Assembly: GCA_017527205.1 (NCBI GenBank)
Contig: JAFXQK010000008.1
Coordinates: forward strand, 1-64,000
DNA: 64,000 bases
Direction of reading: 5' to 3'
Origin: Lachnospiraceae bacterium
GTDB taxonomy: Bacteria > Bacillota > Clostridia > Lachnospirales > Lachnospiraceae
Shown: positions 54,753-63,427 of the stretch, piece after piece
Layout: every line of letters begins with the position of its first letter
Numbering within the stretch: the first letter of the stretch is position 1
Notes under the pieces: model-generated
Told to the model about the DNA's origin: nothing
Database searches by the model: none
Seen by the model: only the letters and a program-made list of their open reading frames with translations
Position numbers and translations under genes: made by a program

Positions 54753-54821
54753 AAATGTAAAAAAATGTAACTAAATGTAACAGCGATACGTATTGTCTTG
54801 GGTCATGGAATCTCATATAAT
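54753..54821 (+). promoter_or_regulatory. Promoter with three phased 10-bp repeats
   Basis: AAATGTAA occurs at 54753-54760, 54763-54770 and 54773-54780, exactly one helical turn apart. The -35 TTGTCT (54793-54798), 17 bp and TATAAT (54816-54821) follow. Such phasing directly upstream of a -35 box is typical of an activator site. Confidence 0.75.
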
Positions 54822-54876
54822 GATAGTGGTGGGGTATCTTGGTTGTAGTTTTAGTGGAGTATGGGGTGAAAATTTC

Positions 54877-56163
54877 ATGACTGATGAGCTTGTAATGCAC
54901 ATGCAATACGAGAGTGAATTATTAATTACGCTCAATGTTGCTTTATTTTTGATTCTGTGTGGATTGATCATTGCAGTCTTAGCGGATCCTTATCTGAAAA
55001 AAGGTCACAGGGCGCTTCTTTTGGGGGCCTCCCTGTTGGTTGGCAGCCTGATCGTGCAGGGACAATTGGACACATATCTTGGAATATACAGGATTTCAAG
55101 GCTCGGGCGTACCTTGGCTGCCATGTATGGTTATCAGGTTAGACCGTTGGTGATCGTATTGTTTATTCGGATTTTGGATCTTGAGCGGAAGCGAAAATGG
55201 ATCTGGATTCCGGTCATCATCAATGCCTTGGTATATGCTACGGCGCTATTCTCAGGAATTGCCTTTTGGTTTACGCAGGAGGTTACCTTTATGCGTGGTC
55301 CTTTGGGTTATTGCTGCCACGTGATCAGCGTATTTCTTCTGATATATCTTCTTGCGCTTGCGATTCGCAAATTTGGTCATCAAAAGAGGTTGGAGACGGC
55401 CATCCCGATTGGAATTACTGCAGTGATCGTCAGCGCCATTGTCATCGATTATTTTATGGAATTGGCCAGTTGGGTGAGCTTTCTGACGGTAAGCATGGTT
55501 TGCAGCTGCCTCTTTTTCTACCTGTGGCTGCACCTGCAGTTTGCCAGAGAACACGAGCGTGCGCTTAAGGCAGAGCAGGAGGTTCAGATCATGATCGCGC
55601 AGGTTCAGCCACACTTCCTCTACAACGTTCTTTCGACGATTCAGGCGCTTTGCAAGGCAAATCCGGACATGGCATATGGAGTGACGGAGAAGTTTGGAAG
55701 GTATCTGAAGGAAAATATGGATACGCTTAAGAGCAGGGAGCTGATTCCGTTCAAAAAGGAGCTGGAGCATACTAAGACCTACGCTGAGCTCGAGATGGCG
55801 AAGTATCCGAATTTCCGCCTGGAGATCGACGCGAAGGAAGTGAATTTCCTGATCCCTGCCTTGTCCTTACAACCTATTATCGAGAACGCATTGCAGTCGG
55901 ATGAGCGCATTCGCGAGCAGGGATTGATCCGGGTAAGCTCGTCATGTGAGGGAGACGTTTACGAAATTATTGTCTGGGACAATGGATCAGGATTCCAGCA
56001 GAAAGCTGATCATGAAAATGATCCCTACCACATCGGTATTCAAAACGTGCGTGAGCGAATTGAGAGCATGTGCGGCGGTACCATGGAGGTGGAGACCTTC
56101 CCGAATGACGGTACGATCGTGACCATCAAGATTCCGGTCAAGGCTGGCACGAAGGTTTCGTAA
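54877..56163 (+). CDS. LytS/YehU-type membrane histidine kinase (428 aa)
   Basis: About six to seven N-terminal helices (about 15-225), then a His_kinase domain with QVQPHFLYNVLSTIQAL (phospho-acceptor His) and HATPase motifs LQPIIENAL and DNGSGF...GIQNVRERIE. Start placed at ATG 54877 with GGGGTGA upstream, because a consensus promoter lies inside the longer reading frame that opens at 54793. No response regulator gene adjoins it, so it is an orphan sensor. Confidence 0.87.
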   Translation: MTDELVMHMQYESELLITLNVALFLILCGLIIAVLADPYLKKGHRALLLGASLLVGSLIVQGQLDTYLGIYRISRLGRTLAAMYGYQVRPLVIVLFIRILDLERKRKWIWIPVIINALVYATALFSGIAFWFTQEVTFMRGPLGYCCHVISVFLLIYLLALAIRKFGHQKRLETAIPIGITAVIVSAIVIDYFMELASWVSFLTVSMVCSCLFFYLWLHLQFAREHERALKAEQEVQIMIAQVQPHFLYNVLSTIQALCKANPDMAYGVTEKFGRYLKENMDTLKSRELIPFKKELEHTKTYAELEMAKYPNFRLEIDAKEVNFLIPALSLQPIIENALQSDERIREQGLIRVSSSCEGDVYEIIVWDNGSGFQQKADHENDPYHIGIQNVRERIESMCGGTMEVETFPNDGTIVTIKIPVKAGTKVS

Positions 56164-56185
56164 TGATAGCATAACAGGAACGCAA

Positions 56186-56224
56186 AACAGGACTTGGGAC
56201 ATTTCATCCCAGGTCCTGTTTTTT
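56186..56224. terminator. Strong terminator between convergent genes
   Basis: AACAGGACTTGGGA (56186-56199) and TCCCAGGTCCTGTT (56207-56220) pair almost fully, then TTTT. Confidence 0.85.
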
Positions 56225-56278
56225 ATGCTGGTTGTTTTTCTGATTGATTTAAAATGTATTTATGCTTTGATGAGTCCT

Positions 56279-58006
56279 TTATGCTTTGAGAACGTTCCGC
56301 ACGGCTTCCTCCACGGCGTCATAGCGCTCGCTGGAGAGCTTTGCAATGAGCTGCTCCTTCGGAGAGAGAATGGTCTTTTCCTGTACCATTTTTGTTATGG
56401 TGGTCTCTTCTCCGGTTGTTTCATCGATTACGGTCTCTTCCGTAATGACTTCACTGATCTTCTCAAATTCCCCCGCCATTACCAGATCAAGCTCGCTTGT
56501 GCTAAAGCCGCTTAAATAGATCACGCCGTTTTTGGAGTCGATCTCAGGATAAGTCGTGCGGTTGCCGTTCAGATTCCAGAAGACGAGCGTTGGAAGCTTA
56601 TATCCTGGATTCAACCACTTGTCACGGATTCTTTCAAAGAGCGTCTGACGGGATGCCTTGGGATCCTCGCCGTCCATAGTCCAGCCTGCGCCTCTTGCCG
56701 CATCAAATTCCATGTCGGAGAGGATCAGAACATAGGAAGGGAGCTCCTCTTGTTTCAAATTGCCAATCATGGCGGCATCCAAGATGAGATCGAAGGTTGC
56801 TTCAAGATCCGTATTGGAGCAGTCAGTATGCTTTTCCATCAAGGTCAAACGATCTGCAAGGCTCTTGCAGCCGGACATGTTTACCATCTGAGGGCGTGCA
56901 GAGAAGGTAATGAACTGATCCTTAAAGGGACCAGAAAGCTTCTCTGAGCAATAGATTGCAAGGGCAGTTGCCGCTTCCAGCATGGTCGCGGAGCTGTCCT
57001 GACTTACGCGCCTTGTCATGGAACCGGAGCCGTCACGGACAACAAGGGTGTTGCCATTGCCGTTCGTCTTATCTGGCAGAAGCTTCCAAAGAGCTTCATA
57101 GTCTTCATTGAATTCAAATCTGCCCTGCCAATTTCCCTTGGAATACTCATGGACGATCTCCAGCGGATTCAAAACGGAAGCGTTCATTTTTGCTTCTCCG
57201 CGAAGAACGGCCTGAATGTAGGCATGACGCTTTTCTGCCATCACCTTCCTCAGGAAGGAGGAGTAGCGGAGCTGCTGCTTCGCCGTCATTTTCTCCATGT
57301 CGATGGAATCATAGTCCTTTGCAGACATGCGCTTCTCGACGATGTTTAAGTGTTCCCGAAGCTCAGACAATGCATGGCGATAATCGCGCTCCTGCATGTG
57401 CAGGGCCTTTAACAGATGACGAACCTTTCCTTGGTCACCTGGCTTTTTCGTCTGGAGGGAAGGCATCCACTTAGCAAGAAGGGAAACCTGCGCCTTGTTG
57501 CCAGATTGCAATTCCTTCAAGGCATTCAGATCCTCGCAGAACTGCTGCGTCACCAGTCTGGTCGCTTCCCTGGCAATGGGTTCCTTGTCAGAAACGGTAA
57601 GACGCACGAGATAATCCCAGCGCGTATATACCGGAATCAGAGGCAGAAGCTCTGCGGCGATTTCGGGATGCTTATCTGCCAGAAAATCCATGCAGGCATT
57701 GAAAATGTCACGTTCGCCCTTGCCACCGCGAATGTCGCCGATCTGGAAGAAGAGCTTGATGGCAAGGAGCGCATCCTCGTCATATGCCTTTGCGGCAGCT
57801 TCCAGAATTCTTTCCTCCTCAGCGAATCGTAGCTCTGTCGTTCTTGCGTTAAAATCCACAAGTGCGCTGCCGGAAGAAGCATGGGTCAGTGCACCATTCT
57901 CCGTCAGGACGAGATCATTCATTTTTGCCGCGGTTTGTGTTAAGGATTGTAAAAAGCGGCTGTGTAAGGAATCGTTCATTGCCTGTTTTTCGTTCGTTTG
58001 ACTCAT
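56279..58006 (-). CDS. DUF2828 TROVE-like protein with vWA domain (575 aa)
   Basis: An N-terminal helical repeat region resembles TROVE/Ro60 proteins (AIKLFFQIGDIRGGKGERDI, LLPLIPVYTRWDYLVRL, VRHLLKALH). A C-terminal von Willebrand A domain has MIDAS DGSGSM, and SYVLILSDMEFD. TROVE proteins are ring-shaped RNA-binding proteins partnered with Y RNAs in RNA quality control. Single gene on the minus strand; ribosome binding site AAAGGGG. The 350-bp leader region carries conserved-looking hairpins described separately. Confidence 0.85.
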   Translation of the reverse strand: MSQTNEKQAMNDSLHSRFLQSLTQTAAKMNDLVLTENGALTHASSGSALVDFNARTTELRFAEEERILEAAAKAYDEDALLAIKLFFQIGDIRGGKGERDIFNACMDFLADKHPEIAAELLPLIPVYTRWDYLVRLTVSDKEPIAREATRLVTQQFCEDLNALKELQSGNKAQVSLLAKWMPSLQTKKPGDQGKVRHLLKALHMQERDYRHALSELREHLNIVEKRMSAKDYDSIDMEKMTAKQQLRYSSFLRKVMAEKRHAYIQAVLRGEAKMNASVLNPLEIVHEYSKGNWQGRFEFNEDYEALWKLLPDKTNGNGNTLVVRDGSGSMTRRVSQDSSATMLEAATALAIYCSEKLSGPFKDQFITFSARPQMVNMSGCKSLADRLTLMEKHTDCSNTDLEATFDLILDAAMIGNLKQEELPSYVLILSDMEFDAARGAGWTMDGEDPKASRQTLFERIRDKWLNPGYKLPTLVFWNLNGNRTTYPEIDSKNGVIYLSGFSTSELDLVMAGEFEKISEVITEETVIDETTGEETTITKMVQEKTILSPKEQLIAKLSSERYDAVEEAVRNVLKA

Positions 58007-58021
58007 TGTTACCCCTTTCCC

Positions 58022-58145
58022 TTAGTTTGCAACCCGTTGCGACTAAACACACAAGAGATTTGCACTCGCATCATCCGCTGGATGACTCACTAATAATTCC
58101 ACCTATGTTGGATTGCTGTACGTGTTTACAAGCATCGGATCTCAC
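58022..58145 (-). ncRNA. Structured leader, possible Y-RNA-like element
   Basis: Read on the minus strand: TTAGTGAG-ATCC twice, a 6-bp hairpin TCATCC-AGC-GGATGA (58071-58085), a T-arm-like GAG-TGCAAAT-CTC (58055-58067), and a stem TTAGT..GCAA-CGGG-TTGC..ACTAA (58022-58046) ending just before the DUF2828 ribosome binding site. The tRNA-like arm next to a TROVE-type gene suggests a Y-RNA mimic or cis-regulatory RNA. No promoter identified. Confidence 0.35.
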
Positions 58146-58280
58146 TAAGCCCCAAATTTGAATTCATCCCACAAGAATCATTTGTAAAATTGCTGTTCGG
58201 GCTTACCGTGATTTAAAGATATCACGTGTCAGAAAAAAAAGCAATAAACCCGCGGTATAGAGCGCTGGAAGATTTTACTG

Positions 58281-58340
58281 TTGACAAGAGTCTGAAAAAG
58301 GATTATAGTTCACAAAGTAAACCGTTTATTTTGTGAACTA
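58281..58340 (+). promoter_or_regulatory. Promoter with 35-bp palindromic operator
   Basis: TTGACA (58281-58286), 17 bp, TATAGT (58304-58309). GTTCACAAAGTAAAC (58308-58322), one C, GTTTATTTTGTGAAC (58324-58338): 14 of 15 positions complementary, extended by TA on both sides. The MarR-family gene in the same operon is the expected ligand. Confidence 0.85.
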
Positions 58341-58361
58341 AATTACAGACTAGGAGGAGAC

Positions 58362-59240
58362 ATGGTACAGATCATTACGGATTCAGCGTCAGACATTTTA
58401 CAACAGGAGGCAGCGGAATATCAAATCGAGGTATTGCCGCTCAAGGTGAATTTTAACGGAGAGGAGTACTTGGACGGGAAGACCATCGGACATAAGGAAT
58501 TTTACGAAAAATTGATCGAGACGGACGTGATGCCGACGACGAGTCAGATCCCGCCTGCAGAATATGAAGAAGCCTTTCGGAGGGCTCTTGGAGAGGGCAA
58601 GGAGGTTCTTTGCATTACACTTTCCGGGAAGCTTTCCGGATGTTACCAAAGCGCATTGATAGCAAGAGAGGATCTGTTGGAGAAATACCCGGATGCGAAG
58701 ATCTGTATCGTAGACAGCCAAAATGCATGCCTTGGGCAGAAGGTTTTGGCAGAGCTGGCCATTCGTCTTCGCGAGGACGGGATGGACTGCGAAGGTATGG
58801 CAATAAAGCTCGAAGAGATGAAAAAAAGGGTACGCCTTGTTGCACTGATCGATACTTTGGAGTATCTTATAAAGGGAGGCAGGCTTTCCAAGGGAGCAGG
58901 TTTTGTCGCAGAGATGCTCTCGATCAAACCCGTGATTGCCGTGGAGCATGGAGAGGTTGTCGTCCTTGGGAAGGCCAGAGGCTCTAAAAACATGAATAAT
59001 AAGCTGACGGAGATGGTGGACAAGGCAGGAGGAATTGATTTCTCCCTACCTTTTTCGCTGGCGTACAGTGGCCTAAGCAGCGCACTTTTGGATAAATACA
59101 TTGCCGACAGCGGAAGACTGTTTCAGGATTACGTAAATGCAGAGGAATTGCCAAAAGCCTGTATTGGCGCAACCATCGGAACTCATGCGGGACCAGGTGC
59201 CGTTGGCGTGGCGTTTTTCGCAAGGAACATAGGTGAGTAA
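58362..59240 (+). CDS. DegV-family protein (fatty-acid binding, 292 aa)
   Basis: Two-domain DegV fold: VQIITDSASDILQQEAAEY, PTTSQIPPAEYEEAF, ITLSGKLSGCYQSA, IDTLEYLIKGGRLSKGAGF, and the C-terminal IGTHAGPGAVGVAFF. Related FakB proteins hold a fatty acid for phosphorylation by FakA. First gene of the operon with MarR and CPBP proteins, suggesting control by a lipid or membrane signal (inferred). Confidence 0.92.
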   Translation: MVQIITDSASDILQQEAAEYQIEVLPLKVNFNGEEYLDGKTIGHKEFYEKLIETDVMPTTSQIPPAEYEEAFRRALGEGKEVLCITLSGKLSGCYQSALIAREDLLEKYPDAKICIVDSQNACLGQKVLAELAIRLREDGMDCEGMAIKLEEMKKRVRLVALIDTLEYLIKGGRLSKGAGFVAEMLSIKPVIAVEHGEVVVLGKARGSKNMNNKLTEMVDKAGGIDFSLPFSLAYSGLSSALLDKYIADSGRLFQDYVNAEELPKACIGATIGTHAGPGAVGVAFFARNIGE

Positions 59241-59340
59241 GAAGGTTCATGACACTGGTCTTAGGACATTAGGCGAAAGCTGCCATGCTGGCAAGACGGA
59301 AGAAGTCTGAGAAGAAAGAAGAAACGAAAGAAGGAAAATC

Positions 59341-59841
59341 ATGGGGAAGGAACAATTCAAGACGGGTACAAATCATATTTCGGAAGAACTGATGGAAGAT
59401 CTGCTTGGAGCCTGGATGGCGATGTCCATAGGCATCAAGGGGAACCGGATCTTGAAGGCTCTTTCTTTTAATGAGATGGTGATCTGCAGGCTTCTTTACC
59501 GGGCGGGGCAGGAGGGGCGCGAGATCACGGCCACGGACCTGTGTCATGAAACGCGCCTTTTAAAATCGCAGGTGAATAAGGTGTTAAGCGATCTTGAAGA
59601 GAAGGGCTTGCTATATAGGCACAGAGACTCAGCGGATAAGCGCAGGGTGTTCCTTAGGATGACAGAGGAAAAAAAGGGCATCTATCTCAAGGAGCATGGT
59701 CACGTCATGTCTATCATCCAGCAAGTCTGTGACAGATTAAGCAAGCAGGAGATCGAGATTTTGGTTGAGAAGATGGGGAAGGTCGTCGACATCATGGATG
59801 AACCAGGATTATTATCTGAAAAACCCAGAAGCAGGTACTAA
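59341..59841 (+). CDS. MarR-family regulator (166 aa)
   Basis: Winged HTH with FNEMVICRLLYRAGQEG, TATDLCHETRLLKSQVNKVL, DLEEKGLLYRHRDSADKRRV: the MarR DNA-binding and wing residues. Extended N-terminal helix for dimerisation. Likely autoregulates through the long palindrome at 58306-58340, 1 kb upstream. Confidence 0.9.
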   Translation: MGKEQFKTGTNHISEELMEDLLGAWMAMSIGIKGNRILKALSFNEMVICRLLYRAGQEGREITATDLCHETRLLKSQVNKVLSDLEEKGLLYRHRDSADKRRVFLRMTEEKKGIYLKEHGHVMSIIQQVCDRLSKQEIEILVEKMGKVVDIMDEPGLLSEKPRSRY

Positions 59842-59871
59842 CACCGAAGGAAAGACTAGAGGCGAACAAGG

Positions 59872-60510
59872 ATGAACGATCATAGTTATTATGAAAAAAG
59901 GCAGTCGATACTGTGTGGCATAACGATAGCCGTATTTTTTTTGACCACTCACGTATTGGTGGAACAGAAATTCTTTGTGAAAATGCTGTTAAGCATTGCT
60001 GACTTGGAATTCTGGGTACATTATTTTGATCCAATCTTATATTTCGTTTTTGCGGTCATTTTCATGATCATCCAGCGAAAGACACTTCTCAGATGCTTAA
60101 AGGATTATCGCGAAAACTATAAGAAATATTTATCTCATGTCGTAATTGCAGTGCCCATTACCATGATATTGATCGTAATTGTCGCCATTACACTCAGCAG
60201 TTTTGGCATAGGGGACAGTACTAACGAAGCAGCCGTGAATGAGGCGCTTAAAGTAAATCCCCTGATACAAGGGGTAACGGTTATATTTATCGGGCCATTT
60301 GTCGAGGAAATGATATTCCGCGGGTTCCTTTATGAAAAAGTAAGGAGTCTTTGTGATCTGGAAGACTTTCAGAGTCTGAAATTGATGGCAAGCTATTTGA
60401 TTGTATTCGTGGAAGGGTTGGTTATGACGGGACTATACGAGAAGGACAGGAACATTTTTTCAAGTCTGCTTCTTCATTGCTGTATCAATACCATAGCTAG
60501 TTTGAATTAA
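59872..60510 (+). CDS. CPBP-type intramembrane metalloprotease-like protein (212 aa)
   Basis: Five or so helices; the key motif EEMIFRGFLYE (EExxxR) is present at about 147-157. The second motif FxxxH seems shifted or degenerate: the C-terminus has IFSSLLLHCCINT, but the usual FGLLH segment is replaced by YLIVFVEGLVMTGLYEKDRN. Activity therefore uncertain. Third gene of the DegV-MarR operon. Confidence 0.72.
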   Translation: MNDHSYYEKRQSILCGITIAVFFLTTHVLVEQKFFVKMLLSIADLEFWVHYFDPILYFVFAVIFMIIQRKTLLRCLKDYRENYKKYLSHVVIAVPITMILIVIVAITLSSFGIGDSTNEAAVNEALKVNPLIQGVTVIFIGPFVEEMIFRGFLYEKVRSLCDLEDFQSLKLMASYLIVFVEGLVMTGLYEKDRNIFSSLLLHCCINTIASLN

Positions 60511-60720
60511 TGGCTTGCAAAAGATGTTTGGGACGTTTTCTTTGTGGTTTATAATGTCGGTTTGGATGCGCAGATGAATTTGACGCAGACAATCAATGTG
60601 GTGAATGTATAGGAGGCTCCTGTAAACAGGTTGACTATACCCTGTTCCTTAGGCATCAAATTCAATCAATATAAATCTGTATTATTGCGCTTGTCTTTAT
60701 CTATCGAGTGTTTTGTCATA

Positions 60721-60749
60721 TTGACGGTGGAATTGGCACGTGATAAAGT
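60721..60749 (+). promoter_or_regulatory. Promoter of the second holin-like toxin module
   Basis: TTGACG (60721-60726), 17 bp, TAAAGT (60744-60749). Region 60511-60720 otherwise shows no gene. Confidence 0.5.
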
Positions 60750-60774
60750 CTGAGCAAGGAAAGTCATAGAGCAA

Positions 60775-60996
60775 GGCGGCTACCCTCCATCATCGGAGGG
60801 GCTAACCCTCCAGAAAGGAGGGCGATGCCAATGTATGTTACATATGCTGATTTAATTCAGATTGGAATATTCATTGTAGCCCTTATCGGCTTGTGTTACG
60901 CAATCGTTAAGGGGAAAGAAAAATAGCCGCCAACTACCGCAAATAGTTGACGGCTAAGTTTACAATAACTTTGCCAAATTATTGAGGGTAGCCGCC
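60775..60996 (+). other. Type I toxin-antitoxin-like mRNA unit, second copy
   Basis: GGCGGCTACCCTC (60775-60787) is the exact complement of GAGGGTAGCCGCC (60984-60996); further pairing CATAGAG/CTCTATG extends it. A 5'-UTR hairpin GGAGGG (60795-60800)/CCCTCC (60806-60811) can also pair with the ribosome binding site GGAGGG. After the gene, GCCG(CC)AACTA...TAGTTGACGGC forms a terminator-like stem. Same plan as 3159-3442. Confidence 0.6.
60831..60926 (+). CDS. Putative holin-like toxin (31 aa), type I TA
   Basis: Reads MYVTYADLIQIGIFIVALIG plus LCYAIVKGKEK: one membrane helix and a lysine-rich tail, the classic small holin-like toxin of Firmicutes. AAGGAGGG lies 8 nt upstream; an in-frame ATG at 60825 would overlap this site. 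Confidence 0.75.
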   Translation: MYVTYADLIQIGIFIVALIGLCYAIVKGKEK

Positions 60997-61051
60997 TCTA
61001 TGGCTTTCCCCTTTATCTGAATATATCATATTTCCCATCGGTATGCAATGC

Positions 61052-61240
61052 TTATTTTTGAAGATCACGGGCAATCTTTTCCTCTATGGCTTGGATAATA
61101 AATGGCGTGAGCATTGTTCCCATGCTTTCGGCGTGTTGGCGGTATCGTTCCTTTTCACCTATGGGAACACGAAAACAGATTGTATCTAAGTGGTTTTTCT
61201 GGTAGCGCATTGTTGCTTCTTTTGATGCTTTACTATACAT
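61052..61240 (-). CDS. Ribbon-helix-helix (Arc-type) small DNA-binding protein (62 aa)
   Basis: RYQKNHLDTICFRVPIGEKE and RYRQHAESMGTMLTPFIIQAIEEKI have the strand-helix-helix plan of Arc/MetJ-like proteins common on conjugative elements. AAAGGAATAAG upstream. Two near-identical palindromes in its promoter region (61295-61339) are likely its operators. Confidence 0.75.
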   Translation of the reverse strand: MYSKASKEATMRYQKNHLDTICFRVPIGEKERYRQHAESMGTMLTPFIIQAIEEKIARDLQK

Positions 61241-61294
61241 TTCTTATTCCTTTCTGTAAACAAATTTTTCAAGATATATCATAGCACTCAAATT

Positions 61295-61339
61295 ATATAG
61301 TTAACTATATGAATTATCAATAAATATAGCTAACTATAT
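61295..61339. promoter_or_regulatory. Paired palindromes, probable RHH operators
   Basis: ATATAGTTAACTATAT (61295-61310) and ATATAGCTAACTATAT (61324-61339), one mismatch apart, centres 29 bp apart. They lie between the RHH gene and the integrase remnant. Confidence 0.6.
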
Positions 61340-61392
61340 AATAAAATAAGATGTAGGAACTACTATATCAAAAAGCAAAGGAGAATACAGAG

Positions 61393-61535
61393 ATGGCAGA
61401 CAGAGGCAAAGCTAGAAAAGATAATAAGGGCAGGGCTTTACTTGCAGGAGAAAGTCAAAGGTAAGATGGGCGTTATATGTATCGTTATTCTGAAAACGGC
61501 GGCGGTTATATTATTACTGTAATCGCGATGGGTTA
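61393..61535 (+). pseudogene. Tn916-type tyrosine integrase, N-terminal remnant
   Basis: MADRGKARKDNKGRALLAGE-SQR, then an in-frame TAA where the family has Lys, then DGRYMYRYSENGG: the arm-binding N-terminal domain of Tn916-like integrases. It ends at 61535; the core-binding and catalytic domains are missing. Confidence 0.7.
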
Positions 61536-62059
61536 GCTGTTTTTGGGTAGGGTGATCGTAACCTTTGTTCCTTTGCTTGCATTGGGTGAAATCATAAGCT
61601 GACCGCCGACGACCTTCAGGCGAGCGCAGATGTTTTGCAGCGCGATATGAGGATCGTCATTGGTGTTTGTTTGAAATCCGATTCCGTTATCTTCGACTGT
61701 GATCATGTGCCCTGATACTGTTGGCATGCTGATCCGCAATTTTTTGCCGTTGGTGAGTATTCTGCTCTACCAAATCCGCCACGATGATTCCGAACATGGA
61801 AAGGGCGCTGACAGATACGGCAACGACAATCAGCAGAAATGCCGATACAAATATTTGAATGATCAGGAGCGGATACCAGGGGCCACGGACAAACTGATTA
61901 TCCGGCGTAAAGTAGTAGATGACTTTCGTGAATTGGGCGATACAGAGCAGAAGGAACAGTGTCGTCCACATAATGAGTTCCGTATGGAAATAGAGCATGC
62001 AGAAAAGAATCATGCCCAGGCGGATTTTTTCAAGAGTTTTGATCGATGTTTTTTTTCAT
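61533..62059 (-). pseudogene. LytS-type histidine kinase, internally deleted remnant
   Basis: From ATG 62059 (AAGGAGGGG upstream) a poly-A run carries a frameshift; the next frame gives several membrane helices (FCMLYFHTELIMWTTLFLLL and on). A second frame (to 61533) holds only the ATPase end: TVEDNGIGFQ, ALQNICARLKVVGG, GTKVTITLP. The His-box and most of the kinase core are missing. Confidence 0.65.
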
Positions 62060-62213
62060 GAGCCCCTCCTTTTGATGCATTCTGAAACCAAATGCCGTGA
62101 AGCGTTTCACCATAAAACACATATTTGATGCGGAAGATATCTTATGTGTGAGTAAGCGGTGGATTTACCGCAAGAGGACATATAGGCAGCCATTCAAGAA
62201 AGGAGCAGGGTAG

Positions 62214-62933
<720 letters not shown>

Positions 62934-63004
62934 AAAAAGAAAAGGATCGGGAAATTGAACTTGGCGGGTTGATGAGCAGACGTGGAATGATAAAAGACAG
63001 ACGT

Positions 63005-63427
63005 TTATTCTGAAGATATTGCATACTGTATCAGGTTTTCATTGTAAATCGTTTCATCTGCATCGTCCGGAAAGGGCGATACGCCCAGGAACATGCCAAC
63101 TCTTTGCATGCCCAGGGTTTCGCAAAGAAACCGACAGGAAAAATCGCTTTCGCCAACATACAATTGGATGCGCGTCGCGTCTGTTTCCCGAAAAATGGAA
63201 TCCCAGAAAGAAGCCGCAGTTTTATAACCGTATTTTCCTTCCCCGTAGTTCCTGTTTAACATCCATTGCAAACGGTATTCGCTGCCCGTTTCCGGATACG
63301 CGTTAATTTCACCGATCACGGTGTCCGCATCTTTTATGAGAAAGGTAAGATGACGGGTTTCCTCGCATGCCGAGCATAGGTGCAAGCTCAGCTCTTTTGA
63401 TTTATTGATTGTGATCATTTTTTTCAT
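63005..63427 (-). CDS. GNAT-family N-acetyltransferase-like protein (140 aa)
   Basis: VIGEINAYPE, LQWMLNRNYGEGKYGYKTAAS (acetyl-CoA loop region), FWDSIFRETDATRIQLYV and FLCETLGMQRVGMF follow the GNAT fold. Overlaps the AraC gene by 4 nt, so it is its operon partner. Substrate unknown. 62934-63004 has nothing of note. Confidence 0.75.
   Translation of the reverse strand: MKKMITINKSKELSLHLCSACEETRHLTFLIKDADTVIGEINAYPETGSEYRLQWMLNRNYGEGKYGYKTAASFWDSIFRETDATRIQLYVGESDFSCRFLCETLGMQRVGMFLGVSPFPDDADETIYNENLIQYAISSE

Noticed and set aside
54793..54876. N-terminal extension of the histidine kinase from TTG 54793
   Set aside because: A full promoter (TTGTCT-N17-TATAAT) lies in this stretch and ATG 54877 has a proper ribosome binding site, so the extension is probably not translated.
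61295..61339. Extra DtxR-type operators
   Set aside because: The TTAACTA-containing palindromes differ in core and spacing from TTAG-N6-CTAA and lie beside an RHH gene on mobile DNA.
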